This document shows positions 45,933-56,845 of a stretch of 64,000 bases of DNA, piece by piece. Numbering within the stretch: position 1 is the first letter of the stretch; each line of letters opens with the position of its first letter. Made by a program: the position numbers and the translations under genes. The stretch is taken from the NCBI RefSeq assembly GCF_000003195.3, contig NC_012871.2, positions 20,590,658 through 20,654,657 on the forward strand. The letters are read 5' to 3'. Source of the DNA: Sorghum bicolor (taxonomy: Eukaryota; Streptophyta; Magnoliopsida; Poales; Poaceae). Below the pieces are notes generated by a model. That model did no database searches, was not told where the DNA came from, and was given only the letters and a program-made list of their open reading frames with translations.

Positions 45933-48067
45933 AACTCCCCCAAGCTTACCTCTTGCTCGTGCCTGAGCAAGGATAATCTCAGCGATGGATCATAAGTTGT
46001 TGCAATACCTTTTAAAAATTGACGGTACACATTCTTTTAAATGAGGTCTCATCTCTGAGTTAGAGTAAACTATCAATACTTAAAACTTACTTACTTTACC
46101 TTTTACCATGGGACTTGTAACTGTCACTTCTGTCTTGAGTAGTTAAAAGTTAGAACGGTCTAGCCAAGTGCCATGTCTCTTATTCTTGATTAGCTATAGC
46201 TCTGGAGTTTTTGCAGATTTTCAAATAAAACTCAGAGATTCCTTGTATGACTCTCTCAGATCTCTCTTTTGTGGTATTTCTGGATCCTTACCAAGGCAGT
46301 GATGGTATATGCCTTCTCTCAAAATATGTGGTATTTATGGTATAAGGCATAGTGATATTGTCTTCTCTCTCACCCTACTCTAATATGTGGTATTTAATAT
46401 CTGGAGCTCATAGGTGGGAGATAAAGTATACATACTTACAAGACATTTATTGCATAGTCAAACCATGGATCCAAAGAAACAAATCAATAAGTCAAATCAA
46501 GATGTGTATGTGTGGCGAATGAATGGTATATGGTGATGATAGTGATAACAATGGTGGAAGTCTAATTCTACTTTTGCTCTTTTGAGGGGATACATACCTT
46601 TCTTGCTCCTTGAAACTTTGTGAGGAGAATGAGATGCTCTTCTTTTTCTTTTCTCTCAGGCGGGTATCTTGTACCCCTAATTCTACTGTCGGACACTTGT
46701 CCATTTTACCTCTCGTCTTACTTTTTCTTTTCTTTCGAGGTTCCGGGCACTTGCCCCTTTTTATTTCCTCGTATCTCTCTTCTTCTTTTTTAGAGCACTC
46801 ATCTTCTGAAATAATATAGCAAGTGGTAGTAACAAGATAACTTGAGCATTTATTTCACAGGGGAAAAACATAAATATTTTTGGCTACTCTCTCCCGGATT
46901 AGGAGTAGAATATTTTTGGGTGGTTCTGGAGATGGAAATGGGTGGATATATGTGGATGGTACTTCCGGAGTAGAAGCAGCATATGTGAGTGAACATGCAA
47001 GTGAATCTTGATTTAACCACATAACAAGCTCCTAAGGGTCTACACAGCTTGACCACACTCAATGCTCATAAGCAGTAAAAAGTAAATGTGTGGCTCAAAG
47101 TCTAGCAAGCATGTATATATGGTTGTGGTAGGAATTTAAACTCTCATCATACAGGAACTCATCATGTGTTATTTTAAAGATTTTCAAAGATAAAATTCTC
47201 CAGAATTTTAGCATTTCTATGAACAGATATACAGCAGCTCAACCTTCTCATATCATATCCGTTAACAACTTAGACTTAGACTTTAGATCAAGTTTTCTTC
47301 CCACAAGTTTAGGTTTAGAGCAAGCTTTAAATTATAACAGTTATGTCTAAACTTGAGAGAGAACTTCAAAATTTTAAAAATTAGGCAGAGCAACTATTCA
47401 TCACATCCATGCTAGTGTTTTATTATTAAGGTCCAGTTTAGCATAGCCACTTTATTTATTTATTAAGCACACTAAGCAAAAGATATATATAAGCACAAAA
47501 TCTTTATTTGGTTTTTCATAGTTATGTATTTTAATATAGTATAAGTATAAAGATAGATAGAAATACTTAGCGAGATAAATGGGGGTGCTCTCCCCCAAGC
47601 TGAATTTTGACGTAATTTCTCTGATGTAGCTAGCAGGTGGCAGAGGTGTATTTGGAAGTCAGCAGCATTCTGACAGCGATTAGAATGTCCTCCGTCTGCT
47701 AGTCTTCTTGATTCTTAAATTCTGTGGAGCTCAAATAGACAACAAAGCTTTGTGGAACTGATTAAGTGTTAGCATAAATATCTAGCCTGTATCATGTTGA
47801 GCCTCCTTAATAAATATTACTCCTTATTTTTTTTATTTTCGCTTTTATAAAGCAGAAAAAATATTTATTTTATTTTTATGCCACCACAGTGAATGTACTT
47901 ATGGGTTTTATGCCACTCATATACTCACATGGGGTTTACTATTTTTTAACATTTTTATTTTCTTTTTAGGATAGTATGAACATAATTAACTAAGTAAACT
48001 ATTTTAAATATTTGAAAGGAAAAAGGATAACTACCAAGTTTACCTCTTGGCAAGGCGTTCGGTGTTT
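45933..48067 (-). other. Element C 3' noncoding region
   Basis: No domain-bearing ORF. It contains the hairpin block, an internal purine tract with palindrome (47585-47602; minus GGGGGAGAGCACCCCC) and the terminal tract AAGCTTGGGGGAG (45947-45935). It is colinear with element A 15430-17585. Confidence 0.75.
46662..46756 (-). other. Conserved three-hairpin block, element C copy
   Basis: On the minus strand: GGGCAAGTGCCC (46756-46745), GGACAAGTGTCC (46702-46691) and GGGTACAAGATACCC (46676-46662). Gaps are 42 and 14 bases, exactly as in element A. Confidence 0.8.
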
Positions 48068-50593
48068 TTAAGTCCTCCGAACGGGACTCTCCGTTTTCTC
48101 AGTTGTCCCGGGGTTCGTTGGGTGCGTAGTCGGTGCTTCCGGCAGCGCCTCTTCTTCATGTATAGTTATCTTCTCTCTCCACACCTGACTTGGTGCTATA
48201 GTTTCCTCTGGATAATTCTGTTTAAACTGTATGTCTTCTGACCTTATCACTTCTCCTTCGTAGTCTGCCCATCCGTCCTTGATGATTTGCCTCCTCTGGT
48301 TGCGGTTGCGTCGCTTTCTGACCTGCTTAGAGTCTGCAACGATATAGTTAGGGTCAGTAAAATAGCGGCATACCTTCTCTGAGGGGAAGTGCATATGGAC
48401 TTCTCCAGTTCCAATGTAGATGATTGCTTTAACGGTGCTGAGGAACGATCTTCCAAGAATGATGGGTGGATCGTATTCGTCTTCTCCCATGTCAATAACC
48501 TGAAAGTCTGTGTAGACAAAATGATCGTCTATTTTGACTGGGACATCAGTTACTGTTCCTTTAACCTCTCGAAATATCTGATCTGCCATCTGGAGCTGAA
48601 TGTATATTGGTTTTAAGGGCATGGTTCCGAACAAGAGCCGATAGGTGACTGCGGCCATTATGTTGACGCCCGATCCTGTGTCGCAAGTCGTCTTGTAGAA
48701 GTTGTATCCATTTATGGAGCAATAGATGCTTGGCATTCTTGGGTCGTCCTTCTTGGTCAGAAACGGTGACTTAAGTTTATGATCTTGACCTCCTTGAACT
48801 GCAGTGACCATCTTAGCTGACTCGGTCCACACTTGCTTGTTCCTGTTCCTCCTGTTGGTCCTCTTCCTTGATTCACGTCTGGATTGCTCTGGAATTTGTG
48901 TAGTCTTGTTCTTGAAGGAAAACGTCTTCTTCCTCCCTTTGATGTAGAAACTGATCTTGGCAGCACTAGCGTAGATGACAGCTCCCGAGGTGTTTAAAAA
49001 TGACCTCCCTAAGATGATGGGTGCCCTCTCATCATTACCGGTCTCTATCACCACGAAGTCTGTTGGGGCGTACAAGGTACCAACTCGGACACAAAGGTTC
49101 CTCAATATTCCTTTTGGAAAACCTAACGTCTGATCTGCAAACTGCAAACACATGGTTGTTTCTAATAAAGGATATGTAAAGAATTTTTCATAGAGTACCC
49201 TGGGCATAATGTTGACACTAGAGCCAAAGTCGCAGAGTGCTTCTGGGAAGTCCACCATGCCGATAGAGATCGGGATGACGGGGCGTCCTGGATCGCCTCT
49301 CTTGACCGGTAGAAGGTCAGTAGTAACTTCAGTGACGGGGTTACTCCAGTTATTACCTGCATCAAACATGTCTACAAGATTTACAGATTCTAATCCTTTC
49401 GGTTGTGATGGTATACTGGGGTTAGTAGCAGGAACAACAGCAACTATTTGATTTAAGTGAGATTCAATCATTTTATTAAAGCTAATTTGATTCTTGATGG
49501 CAGTAGAAAAATTATCCATTCTATTATTTATATTTTCTAGCATTTTATCATTAGATGCCAATTTCTTAGATAGATTATCCATTAGCTTTCCTTGATTAGA
49601 CACTAACTCTCTCAGAGGTGGAAAATTATTATTATTATTGTAAGAATTGTTACCTTGATAATTACCTGAGTAGTTAGGCCTCAGTTGATTCCAACCTTGA
49701 TTTTGTTGAGGACGGTTGTAGTAGTAGTTGTTGTTGTTGTTGATGTAGTTCACATCCTCAAGCATCTCAGGACAGTGATTGCCTGAGTGTCCAGTGTCTC
49801 CACACTCCTCACAAGTCATGTGAGAGCCGTAGATGTACATAACTTCTTTCTTATCTCCACCTCTATCTTCGAGCTTCTTCATGAGCAGGTCTAGCTTTGC
49901 AGACAGCATGTCTATCTCCTTGAGCTGATGCATACCTCCACCTCTCTTGCGTGTCTGGGTCCTCTCTTCATTCCAGCCTTGGTTGGACGCCATCTTCTCC
50001 ACAAGAGTTGTGGCTTGTGATATGGTGAGTGATAAGAATGCTCCTCTAGCTGCAGCATCCATGGTCTCTCGGGCACTGTTACCGAGCCCATGATAAAATG
50101 TCTGCATTAGTAGCCAGCTCTCCATTCCATGATGGGGACATTCTAGGATGTAGTCTTGGAAGCGCTCCCATGCTTCTGGAACAGATTCATCATGTTGTTG
50201 CTGAAAACTTGTAATCTTCCCACGGAGAGCATTGGTCTTGCCCCTGGGAAAGAACTTAGCCAGGAAGTTCGTGGAGCAGAGTGCCCACGTAGTATTCTCC
50301 TCCTTTGTAGCGTAGAACCACTGCTTCACTCTCCCTTACAGTGAGAATGGGAAGAGGCGAAGTAGTATAGCATCTCTGGGGACTCCTCATATGGTGAATG
50401 TGCTGCAAATCTCTAGGAAGTGTTGGAGATGAGCACTAGCATCTTCGTGTGCCTTCCCACAGAACTGGTTGGATTGCACCATGTTGATAAGTCCAGGCTT
50501 GAGCTCAAAGTTGCCGTCGATATCTGTAGCAGGTCCAGTATGGATGTTGTCCGTAGTGGGAGCTGAGAACTCACAGATTGATTTGTTCGCCAT
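48068..50593 (-). pseudogene. Element C gag with tandem aspartic-protease-like domains, two in-frame stops
   Basis: From ATG 50593 one frame runs 841 codons, broken only by stops at 50387-50389 and near 50339. Gag has FELKPGLINMVQSNQFCGKA and LAKFFPRGKTNALRGKI. A zinc knuckle CEECGDTGHSGNHC lies at 49772-49813 (codon 261 on), followed by an Asn/Tyr-rich stretch. Protease-like domain 1: PVIPISIGMVDF, CDFGSSVNIMP (Asp codon 49229-49231, residue 455) and IILGRSFLNTSG. Domain 2: CDTGSGVNIMA (Asp codon 48680-48682, residue 638) and IILGRSFLSTVK. The two Asp residues are 183 codons apart. Retropepsins act as dimers of one such domain, so two in one chain is unusual. A lysine/arginine-rich tail follows. 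No RT is attached. Confidence 0.88.
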
Positions 50594-50880
50594 GGCTTCG
50601 AACTCTGAAGACAAGTTCCAGTGATCTTCTTGATTGGATGAAGCTTCTTGCTGAAGTGTTGATGATCTCTTCTTGAGCTTGGCTCTTGTTTATCTGAATA
50701 ACACTTCAGGATTGTCAACAAAATTTCCTGGAACATGTCTTCTATTCATACATTACCCTGCATAAGATAAAATAGAAAAATATCGGGGTAAAATTGTATG
50801 AGAGAATTGATAAGCTCAATCAGATTAGTGATGCAAATGATAACTCCAAATTCTATATCCATTCCTGATTAGTAAGCAAC

Positions 50881-50900
50881 CTTCCCCGGCAACGGCACCA
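50881..50900 (-). other. Element C primer binding site
   Basis: Minus strand TGGTGCCGTTGCCGGGGAAG, 8 bases inside the LTR boundary. It matches the tRNA-Asp-type primer with a single C/T change. Confidence 0.85.
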
Positions 50901-50908
50901 AAAATGCT

Positions 50909-52555
50909 TGTTGGGTATTCTTAACGTCATTACCAAAAGTAGACTTAGTTTTCTAATTCTGATAACGGCGCCAAAAATGCCAAACCTATCCCTCATACCA
51001 CTTAAGCCAAGTTGTCATCCCCAGCATGACATGAGAGACGCGGTATTGAAATATGTAATTGCTCATCTAAATAAATAATAAATGGGATCTGCAAGCGCAC
51101 AGATTAATACCGATGTAGCATTTTAACCGGGAAGTACCGTTATTTATATTTTTACCACTGGGAAGGGATTAGTAACCATCAATGTTGATTATAGAATGGA
51201 ATATGAGATTGAGTATCTATCATTGCATGTATAATTGAGAACATTTATCTAACTCTTTCATACAGCGATAAGTGTCACATAAAAGATATATGAAGTAATG
51301 AATAGTGACAAAGATAATTAATCTGATCAGCATAACTTAACCACATATAAATATGATAAGCACCTCAATTAGATATTCTAGCAAGTCATTAGCATGGTAT
51401 TAGGACGAACTACAAGAATATTTCCTAAGTTATTCTTAACTATACAGTCTAGCATTATCATAGTTAGTGCAAGCATACTTAGCAATCATTGCGAGACAGG
51501 ACTACGCCCATGCATAGTGATATTAGCAAGGAAAATGAGAAACATCGTAATCACTCCCCTGTAATAATGTTGCTCTGCCAGCCCAATACATGAGAGGGGG
51601 ACTATATAAGAATCAATGAAGCTGTCACTATCACGAACTACCCCACGATCTGGCATATAGGGTACAATCACAGATAAATACGATATAAGCACCACGCCTA
51701 CACAATATCTATCATTTACCCATGGATCTGATGGATAAACGTTATACGATCCTAAGCATGTATATAAATTCAATCTAACTAAGCCAAGTATATAACTATG
51801 ATAAACTAAGAACAATATAATCTTGAATATAAACAAGTAGAGCAAAGTCATAAGCAATATATTGAAGTAGAACAAAGTCATATTCATAATATTGAAGAAC
51901 AAAGATGAACAATTAGAAGAACAATTAGAGAATTACCAAGAATCCTCTTGACAAATCCAGAAACCAATCGAAGATTGACTCCTTCTTGTTCTAATCCTAT
52001 GTAGCTATGCTAATCTAGATGTCTAATTGATGTGGTGGCTCTAGGCATGATCAGAGGCTTCTTCTCCCTTGAGGAATAATGAATTAGGGTTGAGAGGCTC
52101 TCTCCTCTAGGGGCCAGGGGGTCTGGTTTTATAGTCCCTCCAAGTGAATATGGGCCGTTGGATCAAACCGACAATGATTGAACGGTTATCCTTGATCCTT
52201 TAGGTCGGTGGAGCTTGATCCCGAAAGAGAGTTCTGATTGGACTCTGAAGGGGGGCGGGCGCCCTGGTCTCCTAGGCGGACGCCCTGGGCCAGGCCCCGT
52301 TTCGCCTCCGCTTCGTTCTCGTGGCTTCTGGATTCTTCTAGATGTAAGATAATTGCGCGGCACGTTAATATCTCTATGTAATCCCGACGTGTGGGCCTTT
52401 CTTCCATATTTCCTGATAACCCCCTGCAGAAATAGACAAACACCAAAACTCGTGGAATTCTGTCAGATAAAATCCTAAGTTTGGATGTTGATTTCATTTG
52501 GATCCTTTTCTTTGTTTATTTGATAATTAAATTTGATACTTAAGGACCGTCAACA
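50909..52555 (-). repeat. Element C 5' LTR
   Basis: 1647 bp. The U5 hairpin at 51087-51104 reads ATCTGTGCGCTTGCAGAT on the minus strand (perfect 5-bp stem). The internal primer-site-like copy is at 50957-50973. A CAGG-type 10-base segment present at 44507 in the 3' LTR is missing here near 51137. Confidence 0.95.
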
Positions 52556-53222
52556 CCATGCTAAGACTTGCGTGGCAAATTATGTACTTGCCACGTCATG
52601 TCGTTCGTTGCAAATTATGTACTCGCCACGATACGACTTTCGGGGAAAATTATGTACTTGCCACGTTATGGCGTTCGTGGCAAATTATGTACTTGCCACG
52701 GCGTCGCGGTCGCATGGCAAGTACACTATACGCAACAAAACTGTAACGTAGCAAAACTATCATATTGCTACGCTAATGATCGTTGCATGTACGACCTGTT
52801 GCTACCACGAAACCCATGGCAAGTGCTCCAATTGCCACGCCCGTGAACGTTGCGTCAAAATCCTATTGCCATGCTTGGCAACGAAATTGTAACGTTGCAA
52901 AACTATCATATTGATATGCTAATGATCGTTGCATGTACGACCTGTTGCTACCACGAAACCCATGGCAAGTGCTCCAATTGCCACGCCCGTGAACGTTGCG
53001 TCAAAATCCTATTGTCATGCTTGGCAACGGATTGCAATGGTTGCAACAATCCTAAGCACTTGCAACGTCAAACTAGATATTGTGGCAATACCTTATTGCC
53101 ACGTGACATCTTGCAACCCTTGGCAACGAACGAGATTTCGTGGCCCAAACTACTGCTTGCAACAAAATTGGGCATATCGCAACGGTTTTTGGTCGTTGCA
53201 TAAGGGGTAGAATTTAGTAGTG
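52556..53222. repeat. CACTA subterminal repeat region, right end
   Basis: Contains four units of about 40 bp around GCAAATTATGTACTTGCCACG (52570-52700), then a 146-bp unit (52732-52877) duplicated in tandem (52878 to about 53023), then TTGCAAC/TTGCCACG motifs to the terminus. Such arrays bind the element's own DNA-binding protein in CACTA elements. The left portion (43916-44276) has the same motifs. Confidence 0.8.
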
Positions 53223-53278
53223 AGGGCCGGTACTACCGGCTCACCCTGGCAGAGAAGAAAATTCCTAGTTGTTCGTGC
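53223..53278 (+). repeat. Right copy of 56-bp direct repeat flanking the CACTA remnant
   Basis: Begins directly after the CACTA terminus (GTAGTG, ending 53222). After 53278 the LTR continues with GTGCAAGTGTG. Confidence 0.95.
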
Positions 53279-54100
53279 GTGCAAGTGTGTCTCTCAAGCG
53301 CAAAAGCTAAGATGACCTGAGCACCCTTGTCCTCATCTTACCAACTCAATTTGCATCCCTCTTGATAGTGCGGTGTTTCCTATAAATCAACCAAGAAATA
53401 AAACTAGGTAGCTTCTTGAGTTGAAACGTCGCTTAGACAAGGAAAAATTTTGGGGTGCTGTGATTCACCAAATGTGTTTGTTTGATTCCATCAATGAACT
53501 AGCAACTGTAGATTACACTTGATAAACATGTTAGTTCCTAATTTGATTGTCATCAATTATCAAAACCCACATCGGGGCCGAATGCACTTACAAACTCCAC
53601 TTTTTTGGTAATTGATGACAACCAACTTAGGCTTATAAAAGATTGAAAGAATTAAAGCTTTTGAATTCCAAAAATCAGGTTTAGCTCCCCCTTAATGTAT
53701 GCATTGGATTTGGAATTTCAAATCTTGATTAACATCAAGATAGCATACATTAAGATCAAGCTCCCCTTAAATTTTGCAATTCGTGGGGTGCCTAAAAGAG
53801 TGTGTGAGCAACAAGAAATAAACCATGATGCGTGTGACAGGATATATCACAAAGAGTAAAAGAAGAATTTGAATGGTTATGCAAGAACTAAAGGGCTCAC
53901 AATAACCATTCAAAAACAACATTGCATCAACAAAGGTCCAAATAAGCTAAAACAAGCAAGATATAATAATGAAATAAGAGTGTTTAGCTTACAATCAACC
54001 ATCACACATAATTAGTTCTTGTTCACCACACATAGTTCACCACACAGAAAGGTTTAAAAGGACCAACAACTAACTTATTACAGCAAAGATAAGCCTAACA
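53279..54100 (-). other. Remainder of the Sirevirus LTR (U3 side), no gene
   Basis: AT-rich LTR sequence between the CACTA right flank and the polypurine tract; no coding potential seen. Confidence 0.6.
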
Positions 54101-54113
54101 CTCCCCCTTTGGC
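54101..54113 (-). other. Sirevirus polypurine tract
   Basis: Minus strand GCCAAAGGGGGAG directly before the 3' LTR start TGTTAGG, as expected for plus-strand DNA priming. Confidence 0.85.
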
Positions 54114-54157
54114 AGCAAGTGCCAAAAAGGGTAGGCTGCGAGAAGAAGCTAGGTAGA

Positions 54158-55954
54158 CTACTCGTCATCATCATCAAGGTCGTCGTCGTCGTCGTAGTCG
54201 ATCAAGGTACGCAGCGGCCCCTTACCATGAGGATCAGCGGAGGTAGACTGCTCGTGAGGGGGTGCAGCGGAAGCAGAGGCCCTAGTCACATCATCTGCGG
54301 GACCAAAGATGTCCTGAAACGCAAAGCCGGCCTCGGTGTCCTCCATGGAGAAACCAGCAGGGATCCCACCACCATAAGATGGATCAAAAGCAGAGGGTGG
54401 AGGAGGATCCTGCTGCTCCTCATCCTCATCAACAGAAGTCTTGTGCATGTTGTCATATTCATCATAGGGGTCCTGGAACTCACGAAGAGGAGAGGACGGA
54501 GGAAGAGCTGCTTTCTCCTCAAGATGACGAAGACGCTTATCGGTCTTCTTCTGACAATAGCAAAAATAAGAGAAGAACCGCTACAGCGCATGACGGGTAG
54601 GGCTGCAGCGTCCACGACCGCTGTCCGTAGGAGGGACAGCTTCCTCTTGAGCATCATCAGCACCAACAGCAGGAACATCACCAGCGGGAGGAGCACCACC
54701 AGTAGGACTGAGAGGTGGAGCATGAGGAGCACCCAAGTGCTTGGCACGAACTGGAGCATGAACACAAGGGTGCGAGAACTGCACTCCAGTAACTTGCTCA
54801 ATAATGTGCATGAGATAGGGAGCATAGGGCAAGTACTTGTCAGGATCAACAGACGCATCCACAATCTTGTTCCACATGAAATCTGAGACACCAAAGCGTC
54901 CACCATTAGCACCAAAGCGAGCCAATATCTTAGGAGCATCAAGACGGAGGTGAATAGAATCTCCAAACTTGGGGTCAATGGTGTAACGAATCAAGTTGTT
55001 CAGCACATAGAAGAACGGCTTCAACTGAGTGGTCTTGAAATCCGAATGAGCTCTAGGCTTGTACATTTCAGCAGCATCAAGATCAGTCTCAGAAATCCCC
55101 TCAGCAAAGATGTTAGACAGCCGGGGTGCATCACGATCCGCATGATCAAAACCAAGCAAGCGAGAGAAGGTGATAAAGTCAAGGTGATAATGAACACCTT
55201 GAGTCATCCAATGCAGCACCCTAGAAGCTTGATCCACCCACAAGGTTGCCCAAAACTGAAAGATGATTTCTTCATTCCAATTCTTCTCAAAGGTCATAAG
55301 GGGAAGGATGTGCCATTCGTCAAGCTTGTGAATTAAAGCAGTGACCGCAGGATGATTGAATTCTTGCAGGGACTTGAGGACCACATACTTGTGCTGAAAA
55401 AGTGGACCATTCTTGGTGACTTTAGTGGCCTTGTAGAGGGCGGACTCATAGAAATCATTGTGAAACTGTGACCAAAACCGCTCCTCAACTCCCTCAAACT
55501 TGACAAACTTGTATGGGTTCTCGCTGTGCTGATTCCTTAAGTCCACAAGGCGCTTCTTGTAATCAATGCCAAGCTGGGGTTGGGTCATAGAGGGAATAGA
55601 GGGCCTCCTGACATGGGCATTGAATTGAGGATGCCAGGAGAGGGTCCAATGAGCACCAACCTCACTGAGATGCAGGGGTGATCAACGAAGGACATTGGGG
55701 TCCATGGCCCGTCCTTCCTCTTGCACAGGATCAGGAACGGTTTGACTGCGAACTCGCTCACGGTGAGAGAGAGGCAGACACGGGACAGTGTGGGTGTGAA
55801 GAGGGGCAGGAATGCCCTCATCACCGGTAGAAGCACCAGCCACACCCTGACCACGGGAAGGAGTCCCACGGCCACGCACTGCCCGTTCCGCAGACCGACT
55901 GCCGACATCACTGGATCTAGGGCGAGCACCACGGGGAGGGTTCTTGCGCTTCAT
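54158..55954 (-). pseudogene. Sirevirus env-like ORF with two in-frame stops
   Basis: A single frame of 598 codons runs from ATG 55954 (MKRKNPPRGARPRSSD) to 54158, interrupted by stops at about 55682 and 54581-54583. The central part (KFEGVEERFWSQFHNDFYES, LDEWHILPLMTF, HLDFITFSRLLGFDHADRD) is the alpha-helical domain seen in the ORF that follows pol in Sireviruses and is usually called env-like. The C-terminus is very acidic, with a run of Asp. I see no clear signal peptide or membrane anchor in the readable frame, so the envelope label is by position and family only. Confidence 0.75.
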
Positions 55955-56055
55955 GGATTCCATGCTGCAACACCACAAAGAGGGGCAGCAAAATTGATTA
56001 CGAGAACGCAAAAGAATGCAGCAACGGATCGATCAAGGCGATGGGAGGAACTGCC

Positions 56056-56665
56056 TTGCTCACAAGGGCCAGTACCACCGGCGGCACCGAGGAGCATGAA
56101 AATCGCCTCCTATCGACCGAATCGACCACGGGAAAAGTGCATAAAGCATTCTAGAACCAAGAATACACTAAGGGAAGGGAAAGGAGTATGAGGAAACGGT
56201 CTAAAAGAAGGTACATTGAGAGATCGGGCGAGTTCAACGTGTACCTTGCGTCACTGAGAAGAAGGGCCAAATCCACGCAATCCCAAAGGACTTGGAGTCC
56301 ACAGAGACTCCCCGCGAGTCCTCCATGGCCGAGGCTAAGACCCCCTTGAAGGTTGAGCGAAAAGGCCGGAGGAAACGGTACATCGGGGAAGGGAGCCGCC
56401 GCCGCCGCCGCGAGAAGAGGAAAGAAGAAGGGGTCGGGCGGGTGGGGAAGAGAAAAGGCAGATAAAGAAATTGTGGGTGGCTTAAATACCGCAGTAAAAA
56501 GTACTACCAGTACTACCGGCCAAGGAGCCAGTACCACCGGTGAGCCAAAGAGAGGGGAGCTGAGTTTTGCGGGATTTTGGCCTACCGGTGCTACCGGGCT
56601 TCGGCCGGTACCACCGGCTGGATCCGGTACCACTGGGGCAAGGCGCCGGTACCACCGGCAAGACA
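56056..56665. repeat. Second cluster of ACCGG motifs, between Sirevirus pol and env-like ORF
   Basis: Units such as AGTACCACCGG and CCGGTACCACCGG occur at about 56070, 56507-56545 and 56583-56660. They are the same motif family as in the LTR. The GC-rich stretch also contains a GCC run near 56397. Confidence 0.8.
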
Positions 56666-56845
56666 GGGAACAGCGCAGAAGTGAACTCAGTGTGGCAAAC
56701 TTAGAACCAAATCAAACATGGCTAGATTTCATCAAGTCATTACAAAACAATGGTCATGCTTGAGGTGTGAAAAATAGATTTTGAAATAACACTCAATTTT
56801 TCATAAAGTTTTGACCTTTCTAATCAATCAAGTATGTGCAAGACA

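Larger units (their letters stand above)
44277..52555 (-). mobile_element. Gypsy-type LTR element C, gag plus two protease-like domains, no RT
   Basis: Perfect target duplication CCATG (44272-44276 and 52556-52560). LTRs are 50909-52555 (5') and 44277-45932 (3'). Primer site TGGTGCCGTTGCCGGGGAAG at 50881-50900 (minus). One long coding frame (50593-48068) is followed by about 2.1 kb of noncoding DNA with the conserved hairpin block and polypurine tracts. There is no reverse transcriptase, RNase H or integrase, so it must be mobilised in trans. U3, U5 and 3' noncoding sequence tie it to A, B and D. Confidence 0.93.
42306..53222 (+). mobile_element. 5'-truncated CACTA (En/Spm-type) element carrying gypsy element C
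   Basis: The right end reads GAATTTAGTAGTG up to 53222, the inverse of the CACTACTAAATTC terminus of CACTA elements. Next to it lies a subterminal array of TTGCCACG/GCAAC motifs (43916-44276 and 52556-53222). The left end has no CACTA terminus: it starts inside the 3' exons of a transposon ORF at 42306. Element C is inserted at 44277-52555. A 56-bp direct repeat of Sirevirus LTR borders both sides. Confidence 0.85.
41055..54100 (-). repeat. Sirevirus 3' LTR, split by a CACTA insertion
   Basis: The LTR (minus strand) begins TGTTAGGCTT at 54100 and ends ...GATCCTTTCA at 41055. LTR sequence occupies 53223-54100 and 41055-42305, about 2.07 kb once the 56-bp overlap is counted once. TATAAATAG on the minus strand near 41907-41915 is a promoter candidate. 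Multiple ACCGG palindromes cluster at 41926-42276. Confidence 0.85.

Noticed and set aside
56151..56763. 160- and 136-codon frames in the pol-env spacer of the Sirevirus
   Set aside because: They are made from ACCGG repeats and a GCC run; glycine/threonine/proline-rich, no domain.
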